Below, one piece after another: positions 26,341 through 35,491 of a DNA stretch of 43,967 bases. The first letter of the stretch is position 1, and each line of letters begins with the position of its first letter. The notes below the pieces were generated by a model that saw only the letters and a program-made list of their open reading frames with translations, had not been told where the DNA came from and searched no databases. Both the position numbers and the translations under genes were made by a program. Source of the DNA: Lentimicrobium sp. L6 (lineage in GTDB: Bacteria; Bacteroidota; Bacteroidia; Bacteroidales; UBA12170); assembly GCF_013166655.1 (NCBI RefSeq), contig NZ_JABKCA010000049.1, positions 1-43,967 on the forward strand, written 5' to 3'.

Positions 26341-27546
26341 ATGCTACTTAAAGAGAGAATACTGAGTTTGTCTGAAGAACTTTTTGAAACCATTAATGGA
26401 CACAGAAATTGGCTTCACCAACATCCTGAAACTGCTTTTGAGGAGTTTAAAACAGCTAATTATATCTGTGCATTTTTAAAGGAGCAAGGCATTAAATATG
26501 AATATGGTATTGCTAAAACGGGGATAGTTGGAATCATAGAAGGCAAGAATCCTCAGAAGAAGGTCATTGCACTTAGAGCTGACATGGATGCTTTGGAAAT
26601 TAAGGAGGAAAACGAAATTCCTTATAAGTCATTAAATGCGGGAATGATGCATGCCTGTGGTCATGATGCTCATATGGCATCATTAATGGGAACATTGAGT
26701 ATTTTAAATCAAATAAGAGATCAATTTGAAGGCACTGTTAAATTTATTTTTCAGCCTTCGGAGGAGAAAAATCCCGGTGGTGCTAGTGTTATGATTAAAG
26801 AAGGAATTCTTGAAAATCCAGCACCAGAAAGTATCTTCGGACAACATGTTTATCCAGATTTAGAAGTTGGAAAAGTGGGTTTCAGACCAGGGAAGTATAT
26901 GGCAAGTACCGATGAGATATATTTAGATGTACGAGCTAAAGGAGGACACGGAGGAATGCCACATCAAATTATTGATACTGTATTGATTGCATCGCATATC
27001 ATTGTGGCATTACAACAGATAAGCAGTAGACGAGCCAACCCGACTATGCCCACAGTTTTATCCTTTGGTAAGTTTATAGCAAACGGACAGACTAATGTAA
27101 TTCCAAGTCATGTTCGTATAGAAGGAACCATGCGTACTTTTAATGAGGCATGGAGGCAAGAGATGCATCAAGAAATCAAGCAAATTGCCTCAGGAATAGC
27201 AAAAAGTATGGGTGGAGGTTGCGAGGTTGAAATAAGTCATGGTTATCCATTTGTAGATAATAATGAGGAACTAACATTAAGAGCAAAACAGAATGCTATT
27301 GAGCTTTTGGGTGAAGACTTAGTTGTGGATTTAGATATGCGAATGACTGGTGAAGATTTTGGTTTTTATTCACAAGAAATACCAGGGTGTTTTTACCGTT
27401 TTGGAACAAAAAATGAAAAGCTAGGTATTCAATCTAAACTTCACACACCAACATTTGATATTGACTCAGATGCACTAAAAACGGGTATGGCCCTTATGGC
27501 ATGGTTGGCTATTAAAGAATTACAAAATGTTGCGAATCAAATTTAA
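26341..27546 (+). CDS. M20-family metal-dependent amidohydrolase (N-acyl amino acid / peptide deacylase type)
   Basis: A 401-aa cytoplasmic M20D peptidase-like amidohydrolase, without a signal peptide. Metal ligands fit the family: Cys106 and His108 in MHACGHD, Glu142 in SEEKNPGG, His169 in GQHVYP and His368 in LHTPTF. The small dimerisation domain contains AKGGHGGMPH. Relatives cleave N-acyl amino acids, hippurate, auxin conjugates or diaminopimelate derivatives; which applies here cannot be told. The ATG at 26341 was chosen because the in-frame TTG 18 nt upstream is part of a promoter box. No operon partner is evident; a 208-nt gap follows. Confidence 0.85.
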   Translation: MLLKERILSLSEELFETINGHRNWLHQHPETAFEEFKTANYICAFLKEQGIKYEYGIAKTGIVGIIEGKNPQKKVIALRADMDALEIKEENEIPYKSLNAGMMHACGHDAHMASLMGTLSILNQIRDQFEGTVKFIFQPSEEKNPGGASVMIKEGILENPAPESIFGQHVYPDLEVGKVGFRPGKYMASTDEIYLDVRAKGGHGGMPHQIIDTVLIASHIIVALQQISSRRANPTMPTVLSFGKFIANGQTNVIPSHVRIEGTMRTFNEAWRQEMHQEIKQIASGIAKSMGGGCEVEISHGYPFVDNNEELTLRAKQNAIELLGEDLVVDLDMRMTGEDFGFYSQEIPGCFYRFGTKNEKLGIQSKLHTPTFDIDSDALKTGMALMAWLAIKELQNVANQI

Positions 27547-27754
27547 AAGCTCTACTTTTACATCTGCTTATTTAAAATCAAATTTATTGCCAATCATTTA
27601 CTTGAATTAAATGCTTAAGTCTGTCATGTTGTTGGTTGCTAGTGCTGTATGATGGGTTTGAAATGGGTTGACGAATATAAAACTGTTTGGTAGAAGAAAA
27701 AATATTCTATTGGCACTTTATGCGTTTGATTACTAGAGAATAAAAATTAACGTC

Positions 27755-28864
27755 ATGTTGGAGGATAAAAAGAAAGTTTTAATTGTAGATGATTCAATAA
27801 CCAATTTGCAAGTTATTGGCAAGATGCTTGAAAGAGAACAATTTCAAGTTATTTTTGTTGAGAGTGGTTATGAAGCCCTAAATCTTTTAAAAGAGAATTA
27901 CATGCCGGATATTCTTCTTCTTGATATTATGATGCCGGGTATGAGTGGTTTTGATTTTAAGGAACAAATTAATAAACATGAAATCTGGAAAACAATTCCA
28001 GTTATTGTCATTAGCGCCCTGTATGAGCAAAATGATAAATCAACAGCATTTGAATTGGGCTGTGTGGATTTCATGGTTAAGCCGATTCACAAGCTTGAGG
28101 TTTTGCACCGGATAAATGTGCAGTTAAACGCTAAAGAACAACAAAGGCAATTAAATACCATAAACTCAGAACTTCAAGAGGCCAATAAATCTAGAGATAA
28201 AATTTTTTCTATTATATCTCATGACTTGAGAACTTCTATAGGGAACATAAAAAATGTTTTTAGGTTTATTTTGGATGGTCTAATTGATCCTAAAGAGGAT
28301 TTTGAGCTTTTATCCGATGCTGAAATCACAGCACGTAATACTTATAATCTTTTAGAGAATTTATTGTTTTGGGCGAAATCTCAACAAGGCCAAATCATTT
28401 ATCGTCCGGAGTTGATTAATTTATCACGACTAATTTCCGGAATTGTGGAAATGGAAAGAGGTTCTATAGTAAGTAAAGAAATAGAACTAGTTGAAGCAGT
28501 TCCTGCAGATTTCTTTGTTTGGTCAGATAAAGTACTACTTTCCATTGTTGTTAGAAACCTTTTGGCTAATGCCGTTAAATTTACGGATGAAAAAGGTAAA
28601 ATTATCATCCAAGCACTGCCAGACGTAGATAAAATTAAACTTTCCATTATTGATAATGGAGTTGGAATGAATGAAGAACAATTGAATAAAATAAAAGGTA
28701 AAGAAACCTTCACTTCGATGGGTACTCATAATGAAAAGGGCACTGGATTAGGATTGATTCTGGTTAAAGATTATGTGGAGACATGTAATGGAGAATTTGA
28801 GGTGAAGTCAGTTCTTAATGAAGGCAGTGAGTTTATTGTTTTTTTACCTATAGAAGAAGATTGA
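27755..28864 (+). CDS. Hybrid receiver-histidine kinase (receiver domain first)
   Basis: A 369-aa cytoplasmic protein with no membrane segment. The N-terminal receiver domain (6-125) has the acidic pair Asp12/Asp13, phospho-acceptor Asp57 in LLLDIMMPG, and Lys109. A short coiled coil leads to a HisKA domain with His156 in FSIISHDLRTS and a HATPase domain (about 240-366) with NLLANAVKFT, DNGVGM and GTGLGL. The order receiver-HisKA-HATPase means the kinase may be switched by phosphate from another kinase. Its stop overlaps the start of the next kinase gene (TGATG), so the two are translationally coupled. The 208 nt upstream (27547-27754) show no clear promoter, hairpin or small gene. Target and signal are unknown. 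Confidence 0.87.
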   Translation: MLEDKKKVLIVDDSITNLQVIGKMLEREQFQVIFVESGYEALNLLKENYMPDILLLDIMMPGMSGFDFKEQINKHEIWKTIPVIVISALYEQNDKSTAFELGCVDFMVKPIHKLEVLHRINVQLNAKEQQRQLNTINSELQEANKSRDKIFSIISHDLRTSIGNIKNVFRFILDGLIDPKEDFELLSDAEITARNTYNLLENLLFWAKSQQGQIIYRPELINLSRLISGIVEMERGSIVSKEIELVEAVPADFFVWSDKVLLSIVVRNLLANAVKFTDEKGKIIIQALPDVDKIKLSIIDNGVGMNEEQLNKIKGKETFTSMGTHNEKGTGLGLILVKDYVETCNGEFEVKSVLNEGSEFIVFLPIEED

Positions 28865-31677
28865 TGAAATTATTGTATTCAAAAGCAAAGATTGTATCAC
28901 TAATTATTCTATTTTGTTTTTTATTTATAGGAAATTTAAAATCACATGGTTTCGTTTTTGCCTCCTATGAAAATATATTATTGAATAAGGGTTACAAAAA
29001 TGCGAATGGGTTAAAGGCAGCTAAGAATTTAGAAGATAATTGGTATTGTAATGAGGACAGGTTAGTACTTATTGATAGTTTGCTTAATCAGTATAAGAAT
29101 GATGCTCAGATGACAGAGTATTTAATGATTCAGAAAAGCACTCATTTTAGGTTTTTTTCCAAGCATGATGAGTCTTTGAAAATTTTAGATCAGGCTCTTC
29201 AAAATAAAATAGTATTTAATAAAGGCTTATTACTACAGTTAAAAGCTGTCAGTTACATTCAAGATAATCAACTTGCCCAAGCATATGATTTACTTCTTTT
29301 AGAACAAGAAGTAGAAGAAAATAATACAGATACTATTCGTCTTATATATAATAGAGTTTCTCTAATGAATACTCTAAGGAACTATCGTGATTTATTTTTT
29401 TCGAGCAAATATTATTTTGAAGCATTATTACTAGCTGAAAGCTATGGGAATAATGTAGCTTTAGCTTCCGTGCTTAGAAGATTTGGACACCTTAATACTA
29501 TCGAAAACCCTGATTTTGCAGGAGAACTATTTGCTAAATCTTGGGATATCATGAGAAATGAGAAAAGTGTTCAGAGAATCCGTGGAGCAATATCATATTT
29601 AAAATTTTTAGTTACTCATAATAATTATGAAAAATTTAATATTGTTTTCAAGGAAATAGAAAAAGAACTAGATGAATCTTGTTTTTATAATTTAGCAGGA
29701 ACAATATTTACACTCAATGCATTTAAGTATTCAAAATTACAACAATATGATTCTTCACGAATTTATAATAGTTTGGCTTTAGAATCTCGACTAAAGGGAG
29801 GAGTGGCTCAACTAATTGGAGCTTCGTATTTAAATCTTTTTCAGAATGCTTTGAAAATTAATGAATTAGATGAGGCTTATGAGTGTCTATCTTTGTCAAA
29901 GAGTTATTTATTGCAGAATAAAGCATTGAGTAATAAACGATATTATTTACAATATAAACTTGATTATTATACTATTGTTAATAATACTGATTCTATTATT
30001 GATACTCAAAATCAGTTGATTGGATTAAATGAAAAGTTTTATAAAGAGCAAAATGCATCTTATGTGGCACGGATAAACTTAGAACATAATCTAAAAGTTA
30101 AACTTGAAAGGGAAACCTTTGAAATAGAAATAAAGAGCAGAAAGAGTAAGATTACCTATTTGATAGTTATTTCCTTTTTACTCGTGATTATTATTATTGG
30201 TTTAAGTTATTTATTCGTCAATAAATCTAGAAGGTTTAATATTCTTAAGATTCGCTCAAAAATAAGCTTCGCCAGTATTGATGAATACAAAAAAGAAATA
30301 AAGCAATTAAAAAATGTATTTGAAAATGCTGTAACTGGATTTTTTATACTTGATAGGGATTTTAAAACTCGCTATGTAAATAAGAGAGCGGAAAGTATTT
30401 TTCAATCGCATGAGAAACAGATGGCGTCAAAGCCATTTTCTGATATGTTTTTAGATATATATCATAAAGAAATTGAAAAGGGTTTGGAGAAAGTAACTAT
30501 GACTTTGCAAAATTGCGAGTTGCAGGTGAAACATAGAATTAATGAAAGTGATTTAGTATTAAATCTCTCTTTCTCCCCAATGATCATTAATAATGAACTA
30601 GAATCTATTTTGGTAATTGCTCTTGATATATCCAGTAGGGTTAAAGCACTTGAATTAGAAAAGAAGCAGCGAATGATTCTACAAACTTTGTTTAATTCAG
30701 TTACCGAGTCTATTATATTATTGGATGGCGAAGGAAATATTGAATCCATAAATGAAACTGCAGCAAAACGCCTTGGTAAAACGGTTGAGGAATTAATAGG
30801 AGATAATTATTTTAATCAGTTGCCAGAAATAGTTAAAGCAGGTAGAATTCAGAAAGTGAGAAAATCTATTCAAGATAAAAAGGCAGTTATTTATGATGAA
30901 AATATCGATTCATATAATTCATTAGTTTCTATTTATCCCAGTTTCGATGCTGATGGTGATGTCAATTATATTGCGGAATTTCTACAAGATATTACAGAAC
31001 GGAGGATGGCAGTTGAGCAGATAAATTCTTTAAGGCAAAAAGTATTGAGATCACAAATGAACCCTCATTTTGTCTTTAATTCATTGAATGCAATACAAAG
31101 CTATGTTTTGAAAAATGATGCTAAAAAAGCTGTAAAATATCTAAATAGTTTTGCAAAATTAATTCGGATGATTTTAGATAGTTCTCGATTTGACTATATC
31201 AATCTTGATAAAGAAATACACATTTTGGAATATTACCTAGACTTACAACAACTCAGGTTTGGCGATAAATTTGATTGGTCTTTAAATGTAGATCCTAAAA
31301 TTGATACTGATGGTACTTTAATTCCTGCTATGTTAGCACAGCCATTTATTGAGAATGCTATTGAGCATGGCTTGCAGCACTTAGAAGGTTCTGGTACTGT
31401 GAAAATCAGTTTTGTTAGAGATAAAGAAACTATTGTTTTCAAAGTGGTTGATAATGGAATTGGCAGAGAAGAAAGTAAGAAGTTAGATAAGGGAGAATCT
31501 CGTAGTGCTGAAAGTCTTTCTACAAAGCTATTTAAAGAACGTCTTTATACACTCAATAAATATACCGAACGAAAAATTACTTACGATATCATTGACCTAA
31601 AAGATGAACAGTCAAAGTCAAAAGGTACAATGGTGGTCATTAACTTGCCTATCATCTATAATTCTAATATAGATTAG
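28864..31677 (+). CDS. LytS-type membrane sensor histidine kinase with helical sensor and two PAS domains
   Basis: A 937-aa kinase. An N-terminal signal or anchor (about 8-25) is followed by a periplasmic helical region (about 50-425) with TPR-like alternation such as AQAYDLLLLEQEVEE. One transmembrane helix lies at 430-452 and two PAS domains at about 485-600 and 605-715. The LytS/YehU His_kinase motif QMNPHFVFNSLNAIQ has His735. The HATPase part shows QPFIENAIEHGL and VDNGIGR. Kinases of this class normally work with a LytTR regulator, but none is adjacent. The ATG at 28864 overlaps the TGA of the upstream receiver-kinase gene by one base. An in-frame TTG one codon earlier is less likely. 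Convergent with the branching enzyme gene, 7 nt apart. Confidence 0.88.
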   Translation: MKLLYSKAKIVSLIILFCFLFIGNLKSHGFVFASYENILLNKGYKNANGLKAAKNLEDNWYCNEDRLVLIDSLLNQYKNDAQMTEYLMIQKSTHFRFFSKHDESLKILDQALQNKIVFNKGLLLQLKAVSYIQDNQLAQAYDLLLLEQEVEENNTDTIRLIYNRVSLMNTLRNYRDLFFSSKYYFEALLLAESYGNNVALASVLRRFGHLNTIENPDFAGELFAKSWDIMRNEKSVQRIRGAISYLKFLVTHNNYEKFNIVFKEIEKELDESCFYNLAGTIFTLNAFKYSKLQQYDSSRIYNSLALESRLKGGVAQLIGASYLNLFQNALKINELDEAYECLSLSKSYLLQNKALSNKRYYLQYKLDYYTIVNNTDSIIDTQNQLIGLNEKFYKEQNASYVARINLEHNLKVKLERETFEIEIKSRKSKITYLIVISFLLVIIIIGLSYLFVNKSRRFNILKIRSKISFASIDEYKKEIKQLKNVFENAVTGFFILDRDFKTRYVNKRAESIFQSHEKQMASKPFSDMFLDIYHKEIEKGLEKVTMTLQNCELQVKHRINESDLVLNLSFSPMIINNELESILVIALDISSRVKALELEKKQRMILQTLFNSVTESIILLDGEGNIESINETAAKRLGKTVEELIGDNYFNQLPEIVKAGRIQKVRKSIQDKKAVIYDENIDSYNSLVSIYPSFDADGDVNYIAEFLQDITERRMAVEQINSLRQKVLRSQMNPHFVFNSLNAIQSYVLKNDAKKAVKYLNSFAKLIRMILDSSRFDYINLDKEIHILEYYLDLQQLRFGDKFDWSLNVDPKIDTDGTLIPAMLAQPFIENAIEHGLQHLEGSGTVKISFVRDKETIVFKVVDNGIGREESKKLDKGESRSAESLSTKLFKERLYTLNKYTERKITYDIIDLKDEQSKSKGTMVVINLPIIYNSNID

Positions 31678-31684
31678 TCTGTTA

Positions 31685-33697
31685 TTATACTACTCTTCTA
31701 TAAACTTGAACACTTCTATTTGGAGAATAGATATTCATTTTTGGCATGCCATTCTCATGTTTTGATAAGAATGGTAGATTTCCTTGGATTCTATCGAAGC
31801 CACCAAAATAACCAGCATCGGAATTGAAAACTAATTCATAAGAACCAATCTGAGGAGTCTGAATTGAATAATTAAAAGGACTGTTGATAGGGTGGAGGTT
31901 GAAAACAAAAACTAAGTTTTTGCGTTCAAATGCAATGATATTATTGGTCTCGTCCAGCCAAAGTTCTTGTGGAGCTCCGGATTTTAATATATCATTTTCT
32001 TTAGTAAAAGATATCATCGCCTTATCAAACTCTGAAAGATATTGGTATTTAAGACTGTCATTCTCTAGTAAAGACCATTGACGTCTAGCATACTGAAAGC
32101 TCCAATTATTTCCTTCTCTAGGAAAATCGATCCATTCAGGATGACCAAATTCATTACCCATAAAGTTGAGATAGGAATCACCACCTAATGAGATGGTCAT
32201 CATTCGCATAACATTATGAAGATTGATACCTCTATCTACAATAATATTGGCGTCATCTTTTTTCATGTGGAAATACATCTCCTGATCCATCAGTCTGAAG
32301 GCAATGGTTTTGTCACCTACCAATGCTTGGTCATGAGATTCAGCATAGGCAATGGTTTTAATATGATAGTTTCTATCCACCATCGTGTGATAGAGCTGTT
32401 GCATATTCCATTCTTCATCGCTTTGTTCTTTGAGGAGCTTGATCCAATTGTCAGGAATTCCCATGGCCAAACGGTAGTTGAAGCCAAGGCCTCCATCCTC
32501 AATGGGGTGGCATAAACCTGGCAAGCCACTCACATCTTCTGCAATGGTAATGGCATTTGGATTAATGCTGTGACAAAGGTCGTTGGCCAATTGCAAATAG
32601 GTAACTGCATCAAATTCTACTCCTTGACTAAAATACCCATCTCTATTTCCAAAATCAACTCCTAGACCATGATGATGATATAGCATACTGGTTACGCCAT
32701 CGAACCTAAAACCATCAAATTGGAATTCTTTCATCCAGTATTGAACATTGGAAAGTAAGAATTGTAAAACCTCTGTTTTCCCATAATTGAAAAGCTTAGA
32801 ATCCCAAGCATCATGATATCCTCTAGGTCCTTCGTGGAAATATTGGTCTGGACTACCATCAAATTCATTCAAGCCTTCGAAAACATTTTTCACAGTATGA
32901 CTATGCACAATATCCATAATCACACGAACTCCCATTCCATGGGCAGTATCTATAAGTGATTTGAGTTCTTCGGGAGTTCCAAAACGAGAGGAGGGAGCAA
33001 AGAAATTACTCACATGATAACCAAATGAGCCATAATAAGGATGCTCAGCAATGGCCATAATTTGAATGGTATTATAACCGCATTCTTTAATATATGGAAG
33101 TAGGTTTTCTTCGAACTCAGCATAGGTTCCAACATCAGCTTTTTCCTGTGCCATCCCCACATGAGTCTCATAGATAAACAAACTGTCATCAGCATTGAAA
33201 TCAGCTTTGTTCTTCCATTTATAGTTTTCTTCCATCCATAACTGTCCAGTAAAATCTTTAGTCTCCTCATTTTGCAATAAGCGATTCATATAGGCAGGAA
33301 TTCTAGCTGTGACCCCATTTTCCGTTTGAACTGCTACTTTTATTTTACTACCATGAATGAGTTTTTGATTTTCACTTCTCTTGATTTTAATTTCCCAAAT
33401 TCCATTCTTTTTTAGGCTTAGTGGGTGTGTGAAATATTCCCAATCGTTAAAATCGCCCATTAAATACAAGCCTCTTGCTGCAGGCGCCCATTCTCTATAA
33501 ATGATATAGTCTTTATCTTCAGAAAAATGAAAGCCCATATATTGATAAGCAGAAGCAAAGTTTTTTAAACTTCCGAACTCATTTTCTATGTTCTTTTTTC
33601 TATCAACATATCTTTGATAACGTTCGTAAATATCTTTAGATACAGGCTCTAGCCATGGATCTTCATTAACAATAGGCATTATTTTATATTCACTCAT
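31685..33697 (-). CDS. glgB: 1,4-alpha-glucan branching enzyme, eukaryotic type (GH13_8)
   Basis: A 670-aa GH13 enzyme that moves alpha-1,4 chains to alpha-1,6 branch points in glycogen. It has an N-terminal CBM48-like domain (about 60-160) and a catalytic barrel with Asp333 in GFRFDGVTSMLYHHHG, Glu387 in TIAEDVSG and Asp456 in YAESHDQ, then a C-terminal beta domain. The MLYHHHG motif and ESHDQALVGDKT mark the GH13_8 group that includes fungal and animal branching enzymes; by family knowledge some Bacteroidota carry it too. No signal peptide, so cytoplasmic. It is last in the minus-strand glucan block, 33 nt after the amylase gene. Glycogen synthase is not in the window. Confidence 0.92.
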   Translation of the reverse strand: MSEYKIMPIVNEDPWLEPVSKDIYERYQRYVDRKKNIENEFGSLKNFASAYQYMGFHFSEDKDYIIYREWAPAARGLYLMGDFNDWEYFTHPLSLKKNGIWEIKIKRSENQKLIHGSKIKVAVQTENGVTARIPAYMNRLLQNEETKDFTGQLWMEENYKWKNKADFNADDSLFIYETHVGMAQEKADVGTYAEFEENLLPYIKECGYNTIQIMAIAEHPYYGSFGYHVSNFFAPSSRFGTPEELKSLIDTAHGMGVRVIMDIVHSHTVKNVFEGLNEFDGSPDQYFHEGPRGYHDAWDSKLFNYGKTEVLQFLLSNVQYWMKEFQFDGFRFDGVTSMLYHHHGLGVDFGNRDGYFSQGVEFDAVTYLQLANDLCHSINPNAITIAEDVSGLPGLCHPIEDGGLGFNYRLAMGIPDNWIKLLKEQSDEEWNMQQLYHTMVDRNYHIKTIAYAESHDQALVGDKTIAFRLMDQEMYFHMKKDDANIIVDRGINLHNVMRMMTISLGGDSYLNFMGNEFGHPEWIDFPREGNNWSFQYARRQWSLLENDSLKYQYLSEFDKAMISFTKENDILKSGAPQELWLDETNNIIAFERKNLVFVFNLHPINSPFNYSIQTPQIGSYELVFNSDAGYFGGFDRIQGNLPFLSKHENGMPKMNIYSPNRSVQVYRRVV

Positions 33698-33730
33698 TGA
33701 CCAGGGATTTTAGAGCACTAATTTAAGAAA

Positions 33731-35410
33731 TTAAAATTCAAAAACTTGATAATAATAGGGTTTTAAATTCACAGATATTCCATCATTTACCATGGTATAA
33801 TAAGGGAGTTTAATATTTTCTTTTGAAAAGACATTTTTGAAAACTTGATCTTTTAGTTTTGTGGTGTCTTTTTGTGCAAATTCAAGGGCGTGTCCAGGAA
33901 TAATTACTTTTTGCTCCAATGTTTTATCAGAGAAATTAAGGATAAAAAGCAAACATTTTTTTTCAAAAGATCGGAAATAAGCAAAAACATGATTATGATA
34001 AAAATGATGGTTATATCTATTGGCCCATGTTAAATCATAAAATTCTCCATTTGCTATAATCGGATTGTTGATGCTCAGTTTCAATATCTTCTGATATTCC
34101 TTTTGAAGTAGTTTTTGACTAGAATTTAAGCCAGAACCAGAATAGGCTGACTTTCCTCTCCACTTTTGAATAGTCTCTACATTCCAATAATCGAAAATCG
34201 TTGTTCTGCTATCATCACCACTAAATCCTGTTGAGCCTTGGGCTGCTTCTCCAAATTCTTGTCCGAAATATGTCATGATTGGGCCATTATGCATAGTTGC
34301 ACTAAGTAACATGGCGGGAATGGCTTTTTCTGCTTGTCCAGCAAAATAAGAGGAAGGAATTCTTTGCTCATCATGATTTTCAAGAAAACGGAGCATATAT
34401 TCGTCCAAACCTTGTAAACTTTTCCAACTGTCGCTTAAGGTGCTTGCTGGTTTTTCTCCTCTAAGCACTGCTTTTAATTGGTCATATAATCCTACTTTAT
34501 CGTATAGATAATCGAATTTTCCTTCTTTAATATAAGCTTCATATAGTTGAGGCTGATAGACTTCGCCAATAAATAGAATCTCTGGGTTTATCTTTTTAAC
34601 CTGAGGTATAGCCCAAGCCCAAAAAGCTACAGGAACCATTTCTACCATATCGCAGCGGAATCCATGGATGTTTTTAGCTGTCCAGAATTTGAGTATTTCG
34701 AGCATTCGCTCCCAAGTGTTTGGAATGGGAGAGAAGTGCTGCTGGTAGTGGTTTTGAACATCAACCCCATAATTGAGTTTGATGGTTTCGTACCAATCTG
34801 TTATTTGAGGATGGGCATGAAAGCAATCATTGCCACTAAATTTGGCTGGGTTCTCAATGTATTTTTGCTGTTCACAGAAATCAAGTTTCAAATCTTCACC
34901 AGGTAGGTAATAAAAATTGTTTTGAGGATTAAAGCTTTGGTTTTTGTTATCAGTTTCACCTAAGTCTTGGATTCCCTTTGGCTTGTTCAAACTATTATAA
35001 TCTCGACTTACATGATTGGGAATAAAATCGATGATGGTTTTCATTCCAGCAGCATTTGTTCTTTCAATAAGCTCCTCAAATTCTTTCATTCTTTGTGAAA
35101 CATCCACTGCCAAATCGGGATTTACATCATAATAATCGGTGATGGCATAGGGAGAACCGGCTTTCCCTTTTACTATGCATTGGTCTTGCGACTTAAGCTT
35201 AGGATAATTTGTAGTGGTGGCATGGCGAATAATTCCAGTATACCAAATATAATTGATTCCTAGGTTTCTCGTCTTTTCTAAAGCCTGAGGAGTGAAATCA
35301 TTAAACTTTCCGCATCCATTTTCATGGATATTGCCATTTGGGATTGGTTTTTTGTTTTGGTTTCCGAAGAGTCTGGGTAAGACTTGGTATATTGAGATTT
35401 TTTCTGTCAT
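33731..35410 (-). CDS. Cytoplasmic GH13 alpha-amylase family enzyme
   Basis: A 559-aa GH13 protein without a signal peptide. The barrel starts at about residue 5 (ISIYQVLPRLFGN). Catalytic residues are Asp254 in GFRCDMVEM, Glu283 in FIGEVYQP and Asp347 in FLENHDEQR, with Arg252 two before the nucleophile. The end is a C-terminal beta domain. It probably hydrolyses or rearranges internal maltodextrin or glycogen; bond and product are not readable. The ATG at 35410 was chosen because the upstream in-frame ATG at 35434 falls inside a hairpin between this gene and the kinase gene. It is followed after 33 nt by the branching enzyme gene. Confidence 0.85.
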   Translation of the reverse strand: MTEKISIYQVLPRLFGNQNKKPIPNGNIHENGCGKFNDFTPQALEKTRNLGINYIWYTGIIRHATTTNYPKLKSQDQCIVKGKAGSPYAITDYYDVNPDLAVDVSQRMKEFEELIERTNAAGMKTIIDFIPNHVSRDYNSLNKPKGIQDLGETDNKNQSFNPQNNFYYLPGEDLKLDFCEQQKYIENPAKFSGNDCFHAHPQITDWYETIKLNYGVDVQNHYQQHFSPIPNTWERMLEILKFWTAKNIHGFRCDMVEMVPVAFWAWAIPQVKKINPEILFIGEVYQPQLYEAYIKEGKFDYLYDKVGLYDQLKAVLRGEKPASTLSDSWKSLQGLDEYMLRFLENHDEQRIPSSYFAGQAEKAIPAMLLSATMHNGPIMTYFGQEFGEAAQGSTGFSGDDSRTTIFDYWNVETIQKWRGKSAYSGSGLNSSQKLLQKEYQKILKLSINNPIIANGEFYDLTWANRYNHHFYHNHVFAYFRSFEKKCLLFILNFSDKTLEQKVIIPGHALEFAQKDTTKLKDQVFKNVFSKENIKLPYYTMVNDGISVNLKPYYYQVFEF

Positions 35411-35426
35411 AGTTTCTGTAGTATAA

Positions 35427-35461
35427 AAGAACAAGGCGAATTTAGTAAAAATCGCCTTGTT
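35427..35461 (-). terminator. Hairpin between the P-loop kinase and the cytoplasmic amylase gene
   Basis: ACAAGGCGA (35431-35439) pairs perfectly with TCGCCTTGT (35452-35460) over a 12-nt loop. On the minus strand it is followed by CTTTTATAC, a short U tract. It may be a partial terminator, leaving the amylase and branching enzyme genes less expressed or separately transcribed. Confidence 0.5.
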
Positions 35462-35491
35462 GGTATTATGAGTATTAGCTTTGTGAATTCT

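Noticed and set aside
27720-27735. GCGTTTGAT before the receiver-kinase gene as another LacI site
   Set aside because: Only one half site; no facing arm at the spacing of the other operators.
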